In this document: one piece after another, positions 1 through 8,442 of the stretch
Layout: each line of letters opens with the position of its first letter
How positions within the stretch are numbered: the stretch's first letter is position 1
Assembly: GCA_005502915.1 (NCBI GenBank)
Contig: SCMT01000011.1
Coordinates: 1-64,000 of the forward strand
Direction of reading: 5' to 3'
Origin: Lysobacteraceae bacterium 2PB
Lineage (GTDB): Bacteria; Pseudomonadota; Gammaproteobacteria; Xanthomonadales; Xanthomonadaceae
Length of the DNA: 64,000 bases
Program-made: the position numbers and the translations under genes
Notes under the pieces: generated by a model
What the model was told of the DNA's origin: nothing
The model's database searches: none
What the model saw: the letters and a program-made list of their open reading frames with translations, nothing else

Positions 1-1
1 G

Positions 2-157
2 CTCGATGCCGAACAGCGTCGCGAAGCCGAAGCGCGCGTCGCGCAGGATCCCGCCTTCGCCCGCCTGGTGGTCGAATGGGAGCAGCGGCTTGCGCCCCTG
101 CTGGCCGAATTCGCGGAGAATGGGCCGGGCGGCAACCCGTCATCATGGGTTCCGTGA
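2..157 (+). CDS. C-terminal end of an anti-sigma-factor-like protein (partial)
   Basis: This frame is open from the window edge and ends at TGA 155-157, giving 51 residues. The visible stretch LDAEQRREAEARVAQDPAFA, followed by VVEWEQRLAPL, resembles the segment near the N-terminus of RskA/ChrR-type anti-sigma factors, which bind an ECF sigma factor. In that family it is normally followed by a longer region with a membrane helix. Here the protein stops after a short unrelated tail (ENGPGGNPSSWVP), so it may be a short cytoplasmic anti-sigma protein or a truncated one. The start and the expected neighbouring sigma factor gene lie outside the window. The family call rests on a short segment and is tentative. 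Confidence 0.45.
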   Translation, partial: LDAEQRREAEARVAQDPAFARLVVEWEQRLAPLLAEFAENGPGGNPSSWVP

Positions 158-334
158 CCGGGGCGCGGGTTGGGGGGGCGGCTGGCAGGGCGCGAAACGT
201 GCGGGTTGTCGGCCGATGCGCCGTCTCCGGAGGGATGCCACTGTCGCGGCCGTTCGAGGGTGTCGTTCATGGCCAGTGCTACGGCCCGCCCGTCCGCGCG
301 GATGCAGGCCAGTGAGGCCGGGGCACGCATGCGG

Positions 335-362
335 CGGAGGCCCGGGTCACCCCGGGCCTCCG
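335..362 (-). terminator. GC-rich hairpin downstream of the M13 peptidase gene
   Basis: Arms CGGAGGCCCGGG (335-346) and CCCGGGCCTCCG (351-362) form a perfect 12-bp stem with a 4-base loop, about 50 bases past the stop codon of the leftward peptidase gene. No T-run follows on either strand, so it is a probable transcription stop or 3'-protecting structure rather than a classic intrinsic terminator. Confidence 0.55.
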
Positions 363-414
363 TCGGTACGGCGCCATGGACCGGACCCGTCGTGGACGGG
401 CCGGAGGCGGCTGC

Positions 415-2526
415 TTACCAGATCGCGATGCGGTTTTCGCCGTCGCGGACCATCGGATCGCCCGCCTTGCACGAGAACGCAGCCGCGAACGCCGGGTGGT
501 TCGACGGCGCGCCGATCGCGCGGAAGTTCGCCGGCGCGTGCGGGTCGGTGACCAGGCGCGTGGCCAGTTCCTTCTCGGTGAAGTTGCGGCGCCACACGGT
601 GCCCCAGTTGAGGAAGAAGCGCTGGTCGCGCGGCAGGCCTTCGACCATCTCGTCCTTTTGGCCTTCGGTCGCGCGCTTGAAGGCGTCGTAGGCAACGGCC
701 AGGCCGCCGAGGTCGGCGATGTTCTCGCCCAGCGTCAGCTTGCCGTTGACGCGCTTGCCCGGTGCGGCCTCGTAGGCGTCGAACTGCGCGATCAGCTTGC
801 CGGTCAGGCCCATGAAGCCCTTCATGTCGGCCTCGGTCCACCAGTTCTCGAAGTTGCCGGTCGGCCCGAAGCGGCTGCCCTGGTCGTCGAAGCCATGGAT
901 CATTTCATGGCCGATCACCGCGCCGATGCCGCCGTAGTTCAGCGCGTCGTCGGCCTTGGCGTCGAAGAACGGCGGCTGCAGGATGGCGGCCGGGAACACG
1001 ATCTCGTTGAGCTGCGGGTTGTAGTAGGCATTGACCGTCTGCGGGCTCATGCCCCATTCGGTGCGGTCGACCGGCTTGCCGATCTTGCCGAGGTTCCACT
1101 TGTAGTTGAACTCGTTCGCGGCCAGCACGTTCTCGATGTAGCTGTCGCGCGAGGTGTCCAGGCCGCTCCAGTCGCGCCACTTGTCCGGATAGCCGATCTT
1201 CGGCGTGAACGTGGCCCACTTCTCCAGCGCCTTCTTCTTGGTGTCCGGGCTCATCCACGACAGCGCTTCCAGGCGTCCCTTCAGCGCTTCGCGCAGGTTC
1301 TTCACGAGCAGCTCCATGCGCGCCTTCGATTCCGGCGGGAACGCGACCTGCACGTACATCTGGCCCAGGGCTTCGCCGCTCTGGCCCTCGATGGTCTCCA
1401 GCACGCGCTTCCAGCGCGGCTGCTGTTCCTTCTGGCCGCGCAGGGTGGCGCGGTAGAAGTTGAAGTGCTCGTTGGCGAAGGCGTCGGCGAGGTAGGGCGA
1501 GGCGCCGTCGACGGTATGGAAGCGCAGGTAGCTCTTCCACGCGGCGACCGGGGTGTCGACCAGCATCCTGTCGAACTCGGCGTGGAACGCCGGGATCGCC
1601 ATCGAGAACATCTTCGGCGCGGCGATCCCCTGCGCTTCGAAGAACTTGCTCCACGGGAAGTTCGGCGTGGCCTTGTCGGCGGCTTCGATCGTCACCGGGT
1701 TGTAGTACAGCGACACGTCGCGCGACAGTTCCTCGCTGGACTTCGACACCTTGGCGAGACGGGTCTCGAACGCGATCACGTCCTTGGCCTGCTTCGCGGC
1801 GTCTTCGGCGGCGACGCCGGACAGCGTCAGCACCTTGGCGATGTGCTGTTCGTAGGCGACGAGATCCTTCTTCTTGTCGGCGTCGAAGTAGTAGGCCTTG
1901 TCGGGCAGGCCCAGGCCGCCCTGGGCGACGTAGGCGATGTTCATCGACGAGTCCTTGAAATCCGCGCTGGGGCCGAAGCCGAACAGCGCCTGCTCGCCGC
2001 GCGAGAAGCTCTTGCGCAGGTGCTCGGCGACCGAGGCGCCGTCGGTCAGCGCATCGATCGCGTCGAGACGGCTCTTGAGCGGCGCGATGCCCTGCGCGTT
2101 GATCTTCGCCTCGTCCATGCCGGTGGCCCAGAAGTCGCCCACGATCTTCTGCACGCCGGTCGCGCCCTGCATCGCCGCCGCCTGCTCGGCCAGCTGGCGC
2201 TGCACGCCGGTCGAACGCTCGTCCAGCATCTCGAACGCGCCCCAGGAGGTGCGGTCGCCGGGGATCGGATTCGCGGCCAGCCACTTGCCGTTGACGAAGC
2301 CGCCGAAGTCCACGCAGGCGTTCTTGCTGGCGTCCAGGTCGCTGGCCATGAAGCGGTTGACGCCCGGCAGCTTGCTCTCGTCGAGGGTCAGGGCCGGGGC
2401 GGACTTGGGCGCCGGGGCGGCGGCCTCGGGGGCCGGGGCGTCCTTGTTGCAGGCGGTCAGGGCGGTGGCGATCGACAGCGTCAACAGCAGCAGGCGCGGT
2501 TTGAGGGACGGGGCGATGGATTTCAC
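415..2526 (-). CDS. M13 family zinc metallopeptidase lipoprotein (PepO/neprilysin-like)
   Basis: A 703-residue secreted endopeptidase of the neprilysin family, which cleaves oligopeptides in the periplasm or at the cell surface. The zinc site is visible as HEMIH at residues 540-544 (His540, Glu541, His544), with the third ligand in ENIADLGG (Glu601); that spacing is normal for M13. The C-terminus ends in NRIAIW, matching the conserved aromatic end of the family. A signal peptide is followed by a lipobox ending at Cys26 (TALTAC), so the enzyme is probably membrane-anchored. I chose the GTG start because GGAGA lies just upstream; an ATG 14 codons earlier has no ribosome-binding site. It stands alone between two gene-free stretches. 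Confidence 0.93.
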   Translation of the reverse strand: MKSIAPSLKPRLLLLTLSIATALTACNKDAPAPEAAAPAPKSAPALTLDESKLPGVNRFMASDLDASKNACVDFGGFVNGKWLAANPIPGDRTSWGAFEMLDERSTGVQRQLAEQAAAMQGATGVQKIVGDFWATGMDEAKINAQGIAPLKSRLDAIDALTDGASVAEHLRKSFSRGEQALFGFGPSADFKDSSMNIAYVAQGGLGLPDKAYYFDADKKKDLVAYEQHIAKVLTLSGVAAEDAAKQAKDVIAFETRLAKVSKSSEELSRDVSLYYNPVTIEAADKATPNFPWSKFFEAQGIAAPKMFSMAIPAFHAEFDRMLVDTPVAAWKSYLRFHTVDGASPYLADAFANEHFNFYRATLRGQKEQQPRWKRVLETIEGQSGEALGQMYVQVAFPPESKARMELLVKNLREALKGRLEALSWMSPDTKKKALEKWATFTPKIGYPDKWRDWSGLDTSRDSYIENVLAANEFNYKWNLGKIGKPVDRTEWGMSPQTVNAYYNPQLNEIVFPAAILQPPFFDAKADDALNYGGIGAVIGHEMIHGFDDQGSRFGPTGNFENWWTEADMKGFMGLTGKLIAQFDAYEAAPGKRVNGKLTLGENIADLGGLAVAYDAFKRATEGQKDEMVEGLPRDQRFFLNWGTVWRRNFTEKELATRLVTDPHAPANFRAIGAPSNHPAFAAAFSCKAGDPMVRDGENRIAIW

Positions 2527-2939
2527 GAACGGTCTCCGGAAAGTCGGAACGATGGCGGTGCGCGGCATGCACAGGGCAGGCGACCCCCGACTGTACCCCG
2601 GCCCGGGCGCTCCCGGCGGGTGTCGAAGGTCACGCCTGGGGTGTGGCGGATGTTCGCCCAGGATTGCGAGCGGCCTCGGGAAACCGAAGTGCGTTTCTGG
2701 CGCCAGCGCGCCCGGCTTCCCGGTGCGTCAGCATGCAGCAGCGCGCATCGATTCGTGTCCCTGCCTGTTGCATGTCCGCTTCCACGTCGCACAACCGTCC
2801 GCCATCGCTCGCGCGGACAGGCCCTGATTCCATCGGTTTCGATGCGGTCCGGATGTGGCGCACGCAGCGTCGTGCAGCCGATTGCGGCATCGCCGCGTTT
2901 GCGAGATGCTCACGCGATCGACAGACGAGGGCATGCTGC
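2527..2939. other. Gene-free stretch between divergent genes
   Basis: About 410 bases separate the leftward peptidase gene from the rightward beta-CASP nuclease gene. Rightward the frame stays open upstream of the nuclease, but its translation is Arg/Ser/Cys-rich with no family character, so I read it as non-coding. It should hold both promoters. A TACAGT-like -10 box can be read leftward near 2588. I see no clear operator, terminator or RNA gene. Confidence 0.4.
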
Positions 2940-4313
2940 ATGCGCGTGAAATTCCACGGTGCCGCCGGTGAGGTGACCGGTTCCCTGCATGAAGTCGAGG
3001 CCGCCGGGCATCGCCTGCTGCTCGACTGCGGCATGATCCAGGGCAGTCCCGAAGCCGAAGCCCGCAACGCGGATCCGTTTCCGTTCGAGCCGACCGCGCT
3101 CGACGCGCTGGTGCTCAGTCACGCGCATATCGACCACATCGGCCGCGTGCCGCTGCTGGTGCAACGCGGCTTCCGTGGCCCGATCTACGCGCAGAAGGCC
3201 TCCGCCGACCTGATGCCGATCATGCTGCTGGACGCCGCGGGCATCGCCGAGAGCGAGGCCATGCGTGCGAACCGCGATCGCAGGCGCGGCCAGCCCCTTG
3301 CCGTGCCCCTGTACACCAAGGACGACGTCCACGCCGCCATGCGCCTGGTGAAGCCCCTGCCTTACGGCGCGCGCACCGAAGTGCTGCCCGGCGTCGAGCT
3401 GTGCTTCCACGATGCCGGCCACATCCTCGGTTCCTCGATCGTCGAAGTGTGGGCGGAAGGCCGGAAGCTGGTGTTCTCCGGCGACCTCGGGCCGAAGGGC
3501 ACGCCGATCCTGCGCGATCCGATCGAGATCACCGAGGCCGACCTCGTGCTGATGGAGTCGACCTACGGCGATCGCCTGCATCGCGAGCGCGCGGAGACCA
3601 TCCGCGAACTGGAAGGCATCCTCGACGATGCCTGGCGGCAGGGCGGGGCGGTGCTGATCCCGGCGTTCGCGGTCGGGCGCACCCAGGAGCTGCTGTACTG
3701 GTTCGCCAAGCACTGGGACGACTGGAAGATGTCGCGCTGGCAGATCTTCCTCGACAGCCCGATGGCCGCGAAGGTCGTCGATGTCTACGACCGCCACCAC
3801 GGACTGTTCGACGACGAGGCCAGGGCCGTCTGGCACGAACAGCCCAATCCCTTCAAGTTGCCCAACCTGCACGTGACCGAATCGGTCGAGGAGTCGATGG
3901 CGATCAACCGCATCGAGCGCGGGCTGATCGTGATCGCGGGCTCGGGCATGGCCAATGCCGGCCGGATCCTCCACCACTTCAAGCACCGCCTGCACCGCAA
4001 GCAGACGCACGTGGTGTTCGTCGGCTACCAGGCCGAAGGCACCACCGGCCGGCGCATCGTCGACGGCGCGCAGTGGGTGCGCATCCATGGCCACGACGTG
4101 CGGGTCGCGGCCAGGCGCCACACCGTCGGCGGCCTGTCCGCGCATACCGACCAGCGCGGACTGATGGACTGGTACGGCCGCTTCGAGGGGCGTCCGCCGC
4201 TGGTTCTGGTGCATGGCGAGGACAAGGCCCGCGAGGCCCTGGCGGGGGAGATCGGCGACGCCTACGGCGTCCAGGCGATGCTGGCGCGGCCGGGGCTGGA
4301 ACATGAGGTCTGA
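2940..4313 (+). CDS. Metallo-beta-lactamase fold beta-CASP RNA nuclease
   Basis: A 457-residue protein of the CPSF73/YsaA-like beta-CASP group, expected to process or degrade RNA in the cytoplasm with two zinc ions. The MBL metal motif SHAHIDH occupies residues 60-66 (His61, His63, Asp65, His66). Further ligands fit HDAGHILGSS and FSGDLG. A central beta-CASP domain follows (GGAVLIPAFAVGRTQE, then DSPMAAKV), and a C-terminal RMMBL segment has VGGLSAHTDQ and LVHGE. I chose the ATG at 2940 because GAGGG lies 7-8 bases upstream and family similarity begins exactly there. The gene stands alone. Its RNA target cannot be told from sequence. Confidence 0.9.
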   Translation: MRVKFHGAAGEVTGSLHEVEAAGHRLLLDCGMIQGSPEAEARNADPFPFEPTALDALVLSHAHIDHIGRVPLLVQRGFRGPIYAQKASADLMPIMLLDAAGIAESEAMRANRDRRRGQPLAVPLYTKDDVHAAMRLVKPLPYGARTEVLPGVELCFHDAGHILGSSIVEVWAEGRKLVFSGDLGPKGTPILRDPIEITEADLVLMESTYGDRLHRERAETIRELEGILDDAWRQGGAVLIPAFAVGRTQELLYWFAKHWDDWKMSRWQIFLDSPMAAKVVDVYDRHHGLFDDEARAVWHEQPNPFKLPNLHVTESVEESMAINRIERGLIVIAGSGMANAGRILHHFKHRLHRKQTHVVFVGYQAEGTTGRRIVDGAQWVRIHGHDVRVAARRHTVGGLSAHTDQRGLMDWYGRFEGRPPLVLVHGEDKAREALAGEIGDAYGVQAMLARPGLEHEV

Positions 4314-4674
4314 TCGCGAGGCCTGACACGAGGTCCGAGCGTGCGCCACCGGGCAGGCGGGGGCGTCCCGTCTGTCCCGCCGGTCGGAAATTCCCGGCCG
4401 GACAAGGATTTGCTGTCGCCGGGGCGGCTTTTCGCGTATCATCCGCCTCGTTTCGCGCACGGCTGGTCCGTTTTCCCTCGACAGCCGCCGCCGCCTGGTC
4501 CGCCTTCGCGATCTGGCTCGGCTTCTCCGCACGTCTTTCGTCGCGCCGAACACGGTCCGCCAACGGGTGGACCGTCCCAGATCTTGCTCGCAGCGCGGTT
4601 GGAAAGCTCCGAGTAACGCTTCGCGTCCGATGCAGCGTCCCGCTGCCGGCGCGACACCACCGGAGTTCCAAACC
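4314..4674 (+). promoter_or_regulatory. Long gene-free leader region upstream of rhlE
   Basis: About 360 bases precede the helicase start. The most promoter-like part is the relatively AT-rich stretch around 4405-4445, which contains TATCAT (4437-4442). A TTGCTG box at 4410-4415 has a 21-base spacer, which is too long for a confident sigma70 call. If transcription starts near 4450 the untranslated leader would be over 220 bases. Long leaders often control cold-induced RNA helicases; whether this one does is inference. CGGAG at 4661-4665 is the probable ribosome-binding site. Confidence 0.35.
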
Positions 4675-6036
4675 ATGTCGTTCGAATCCCTCGGGCTTTC
4701 GCCCGCGTTGCTGCGCGCGCTCGCCGATAACGCCTACACCACGCCGACGCCGATCCAGGCCGAAGCCATCCCGCTGGTCCTCGCCGGCCACGACGTCCTC
4801 GGCGGCGCCCAGACCGGCACCGGCAAGACCGCTGCCTTCGGCCTGCCGCTGCTGCAGCGCCTGTCGGAAGGCAACAAGCCCGCCGCCGGCCCGCGCAAGC
4901 CGCGCGCGCTGATCCTGGTCCCCACCCGCGAACTCGCGGTGCAGGTCGCCGACAGCCTGCGCAGCTACAGCAAGTACATCCGCCTCAACGTCACCACCAT
5001 CTTCGGTGGCGCCGGCATGGGCCCGCAGGTCGACAACCTGCGTCGCGGCGTCGACATCCTCGTCGCCACGCCCGGCCGCCTCATCGACCACATGCAGCAG
5101 GGCAGCGCCAAGCTCGACGGCATCGAAGTGCTGATCCTCGACGAAGCCGACCGCATGCTCGACATGGGCTTCCTGCCCGCGATCAAGCGCATCCTCGCCC
5201 GCGTGCCCGCCGACCGCCAGACGCTGCTGTTCTCGGCGACCTTCGAGGCGCAGATCAAGCAGCTCGCCCTCGAATTCATGCGCGATCCGCGCCAGGTGCA
5301 GGTGGCGACGCAGAACACCATCGCCGCGACCATCCAGCATCGCGCGCATCCGGTCGACGGTTCGCGCAAGCGCGACCTGCTGATCGACATCCTGACCGCG
5401 CGCCATACCGAACAGGTGCTGATCTTCGGCAAGACCAAGCATGGCTGCAATCGTCTGGCCGAACAGCTCGAAGCCGCCGGCCTGCCGGCGCTGGCGATCC
5501 ACGGCAACAAGAGCCAGGCCGCCCGCCAGAAGGCGCTGAACGCGTTCAAGTCGGGCAAGGCGCGCATCCTCGTCGCCACCGACGTGGCCGCGCGCGGGCT
5601 CGACATCCCGAACCTGCCGCTGGTCATCAACCACGACCTGCCGATGGTCGCCGAGGACTACGTGCACCGCATCGGTCGCACCGGCCGCAACGGCGCGCAG
5701 GGCGAGGCGCTGTCGCTGGTGTCGCCGGACGAAGCGCCGCTGCTGCGCCAGATCCAGCGCCTGCTGAAGTCGGACATCGCGCTGGAAGCCGTCGAAGGCT
5801 TCGAGCCGAGCCGTCCGATCCGCCTCGACGGCAATGCCCCCGGCGCCGCACGTCCGGGTGGCCAGCGTCCTGCCGGTGGCCAGCGTCCGCCGCGCAAGCC
5901 GGGCAACCGTGCCCACGGCCGTCCTGCCGATCGCGGCGCCCACGCCCATGCCCACACCGGACAGAAGCAGGGCGGGCAGCGTGGTCAGGGCCAGGCGCAG
6001 GGCCGGGGCGGCGAGCGCCGCGACCGTCGCGCCTGA
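4675..6036 (+). CDS. rhlE: DEAD-box ATP-dependent RNA helicase RhlE
   Basis: A 453-residue cytoplasmic helicase that unwinds short RNA duplexes using ATP. It acts in ribosome assembly, cold adaptation and, with RNase E, RNA decay. The Q motif is near residues 20-30 (PTPIQ). Walker A is AQTGTGKT at 45-52, motif II is DEAD at 156-159, motif III is SAT, and motif VI is HRIGRTGR at 331-338. After about residue 385 comes a basic, Gly/Gln/Arg-rich disordered tail (GGQRPPRKPGNRAHG and GGERRDRRA), typical of RhlE and likely an RNA- or RNase E-binding arm. The ATG at 4675 is preferred over in-frame upstream codons because the conserved N-terminus MSFESLGLS begins there. Confidence 0.95.
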   Translation: MSFESLGLSPALLRALADNAYTTPTPIQAEAIPLVLAGHDVLGGAQTGTGKTAAFGLPLLQRLSEGNKPAAGPRKPRALILVPTRELAVQVADSLRSYSKYIRLNVTTIFGGAGMGPQVDNLRRGVDILVATPGRLIDHMQQGSAKLDGIEVLILDEADRMLDMGFLPAIKRILARVPADRQTLLFSATFEAQIKQLALEFMRDPRQVQVATQNTIAATIQHRAHPVDGSRKRDLLIDILTARHTEQVLIFGKTKHGCNRLAEQLEAAGLPALAIHGNKSQAARQKALNAFKSGKARILVATDVAARGLDIPNLPLVINHDLPMVAEDYVHRIGRTGRNGAQGEALSLVSPDEAPLLRQIQRLLKSDIALEAVEGFEPSRPIRLDGNAPGAARPGGQRPAGGQRPPRKPGNRAHGRPADRGAHAHAHTGQKQGGQRGQGQAQGRGGERRDRRA

Positions 6037-6109
6037 TCGACCGGATGCGGTGACGCACCGGTTGCGATCGGTGCGCTGAATCGCAGCGATTCAAACAATC
6101 GATGACCCG

Positions 6110-6133
6110 AAGGGCCGGCCATGCCGGCCCTTT
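6110..6133 (+). terminator. Intrinsic terminator after rhlE
   Basis: Arms AAGGGCCGGC and GCCGGCCCTT form a 10-bp stem with a 3-base loop, followed by T-rich TTGCGT. It lies 74 bases past the rhlE stop codon. The same stem type recurs at 8300 and 37808. Confidence 0.8.
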
Positions 6134-6311
6134 GCGTATGCTCGACGAAGACACCGACCGTCCCTGCGGCCGATGTCCAGGCCGCAAGGCATCCGCGCAG
6201 GAGGCGTGGGATCGCGTCGCAGGGAATTCGACGCGAAACGGCACGGACGCCCGGTTGGCGACGTGCGTCCCGCGCGGGTGATGCACCCAACCATCACAAG
6301 GAGTGAGACTC

Positions 6312-8240
6312 ATGCGTACCTGCACGATTGCTGCGTCTTCCGCGTCGGCCAGCCGGCGCTGGTGGACGCCATTGACCGCATTCATGCTGACCTTCGGCCT
6401 CGCCGCGTGCGATTTGCCCGGCACCCAGAGCGCCAGGGTCACCGACAAGGGACTCGAAGCCGAAATCGGCGCGTTGGACGCCGCATCGCCCGCGTTGGCC
6501 GCAACATCTTCCATCGCAGGCGCCGGCGCTTTCGCCGCAACGCCGGAAGAGCCGCCTGCGCTGCGTCTTCCGCCCGTGGAGGACATGCTGCTCACGCCGC
6601 TCGAGAACCTCGGCGATCCCGGCGGCAATGCGCTGCTCACGGTGCGCTTCCTCGACGACGGGACGCTTCCGGAGACGCTGCCGCTGGTGGTCGACAAGGA
6701 CACGTTCACCTTCAAGCGCGATCCATCGGACAGGGCCGTCTTCAACGGCATGATCCGTTTCGACTTCGATCGCTTCATCGGCGAGCAGAAGGACCGCCAG
6801 AGCCTCATCGCCGAAACCCGGGCGACGGGCGAGGCCACGTTCGCCGTGCGCGAATTCCTCGGCGAAGAGAAATTCCAGTTCATCGATCCGCAGGTCATCG
6901 AGCGCGCACGGCAGACGTCCACTGCCTTCCGCATCCCGCGCCTGGCTCTGGCGATGCCCGCATCCGCGGTCGATCCGCGCCGCGAGCTGATGATCACCGA
7001 CGTTTCGGTGGTGAATGATCCGACGCGCACCTTCGACATCTGCAACAACACCGGCAACCCCAACGGCGCCTGGACCTTCAAGACGCTGATGACGAACATG
7101 GCGAACCAGCCGTTTACCGGCATCGACCCGGCGGTGTTCACCGAAAACTGGCTGCAGAGCTGGAACGTCAACCACACCATCAACACGTTCCCGGTCCCGG
7201 CGCGTCCTAACATCGGTCCGCTGGTGCTGAACAACTGGCCGCGGATCGGCGGAAAACTCGACCTCAACCGTGCGCCTTTCCGCCTCCTGGCGATCGTCAA
7301 CCGCGTCGACCTGCGCGGCAACACGGTCTACGGCGGCGGTTCGGCGGGCGAGGGCCGCTTCGTGTTCGGCGTGGTCAATCGCAATGCCAACGGTGGCTGC
7401 TCGACGACCCCGTTCCTGGTCATCTTCGAATACGGCGTGCCGATCAGCGGCTGCACCAACGTCAAGAACTACGGCCAGCAATGGGTCAACCTCGGCAACA
7501 TCGCCCTCGGCAGCGCCGCGTTCAATCCCGCGCTGCAGGCGATCACCGACCAGTTCACGACCGCGAACGCAGCGCCGAACAAGCCGAACCGCAGCGCGCT
7601 CAACCAGCTCCGCACCAACGAGAACGCGCTCAATCCACTGTGGGAACTGCGCGAGTTCGTCCTGCCCGGACGCACGGCGGTCCCGACCATGCTCAACATC
7701 GTCTCGACCAAGAACACGCCGCACCACAGCCACAACAACACGCCGCTGCTGGCGAACTACATGAACTCGGGTCTGACCAGCGTGCCGGCCACTTTCATGG
7801 GCGTCCCGTTCCTCACTGGCTCGACCTTCAACTTCTCGACCGCTGACGCGGTGGTCTGGAACGCTGCCGGTGCCACCAACGCCAACCGCCACCGCGTCTC
7901 GCTGGAGACCTGCGGCGCCTGCCATGGCGGCGAGACCCGCGCCAACGGCAATCCGTTCGTGGCCTTCCCGCCGGCCAACGGCCCGGAGACGAACTTCGTG
8001 CACATCGACGTGCGCCTGCCCGGCGCGCAGAGCCGCCTGTCGAAGTTCCTGATCGGCACGGGCAACCTCGCCCTGCCGACCACGTTCCCGAAGAACGATC
8101 CGATCAACGGCGTACCGCAGCGCAACTTCGGCGACCTGCTGCGCCGCCAGCAGGACCTGGCCAACCTGATGAACACCACATGCCAGACCACCGGCCTGCT
8201 GCAGGCGATCCAGTTCCAGCCGCTCGACATGGTGCATTGA
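6312..8240 (+). CDS. Large lipoprotein with a single haem-binding CxxCH motif, function unknown
   Basis: A 642-residue exported protein I cannot assign to a named family. A positively charged start and hydrophobic segment lead to a lipobox ending at Cys33 (FGLAAC), so it should be a lipoprotein. Most of the chain is Asn- and Thr-rich, with many N-G turns and patches such as NRVDLRGN, as in beta-rich outer-membrane-associated proteins. Near the C-terminus CGACH (residues 534-538) is a classic covalent c-haem attachment site, with several Met and His nearby as possible axial ligands. AAGGAG at 6298-6303 sits 8 bases before the ATG and fixes the start over a GTG three codons upstream. A haem-bearing surface or electron-transfer role is inference. 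Confidence 0.75.
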   Translation: MRTCTIAASSASASRRWWTPLTAFMLTFGLAACDLPGTQSARVTDKGLEAEIGALDAASPALAATSSIAGAGAFAATPEEPPALRLPPVEDMLLTPLENLGDPGGNALLTVRFLDDGTLPETLPLVVDKDTFTFKRDPSDRAVFNGMIRFDFDRFIGEQKDRQSLIAETRATGEATFAVREFLGEEKFQFIDPQVIERARQTSTAFRIPRLALAMPASAVDPRRELMITDVSVVNDPTRTFDICNNTGNPNGAWTFKTLMTNMANQPFTGIDPAVFTENWLQSWNVNHTINTFPVPARPNIGPLVLNNWPRIGGKLDLNRAPFRLLAIVNRVDLRGNTVYGGGSAGEGRFVFGVVNRNANGGCSTTPFLVIFEYGVPISGCTNVKNYGQQWVNLGNIALGSAAFNPALQAITDQFTTANAAPNKPNRSALNQLRTNENALNPLWELREFVLPGRTAVPTMLNIVSTKNTPHHSHNNTPLLANYMNSGLTSVPATFMGVPFLTGSTFNFSTADAVVWNAAGATNANRHRVSLETCGACHGGETRANGNPFVAFPPANGPETNFVHIDVRLPGAQSRLSKFLIGTGNLALPTTFPKNDPINGVPQRNFGDLLRRQQDLANLMNTTCQTTGLLQAIQFQPLDMVH

Positions 8241-8250
8241 TCCGTCGCGC

Positions 8251-8281
8251 GACGTCCGCCGGCCGTGCGCCGGCGGACGTC
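8251..8281. terminator. Perfect 13-bp hairpin after the CxxCH lipoprotein gene
   Basis: GACGTCCGCCGGC and its exact complement flank a 5-base loop, 10 bases after the stop codon. There is no T-run. It may work with the next hairpin at 8300 as a two-part terminator. Confidence 0.6.
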
Positions 8282-8299
8282 GGGATCCCAGCGACTCGA

Positions 8300-8326
8300 C
8301 GAAGGGCCGGCATCGCCGGTCCTTCG
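8300..8326 (+). terminator. Terminator hairpin of the GGGCCGGC type
   Basis: Arms CGAAGGGCCGGC and GCCGGTCCTTCG pair over 12 bp (one G-T) around a 3-base loop and are followed by CGCGCTTCC. It closes the lipoprotein transcript before the next gene. Confidence 0.6.
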
Positions 8327-8442
8327 CGCTTCCGGACGTGCAGCCACCCGGAACGATTCCGCCGGGGCAACCCCGGCGACGCCGACGATCCGTTATCGTG
8401 ACCCAACGCGGCCCGAGCGCCGCCTGACCGGATGGAGCACGC

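Noticed and set aside
2643-2939. An upstream in-frame extension of the beta-CASP nuclease by 99 residues
   Set aside because: The extra residues show no conservation pattern, and a good ribosome-binding site precedes the ATG at 2940.
376-2949. An 857-codon open frame on the plus strand across the M13 peptidase gene
   Set aside because: It is antisense to a gene with intact catalytic motifs, and its translation is Arg/Val/Leu-rich without any family pattern. Long shadow frames are expected at this GC content.
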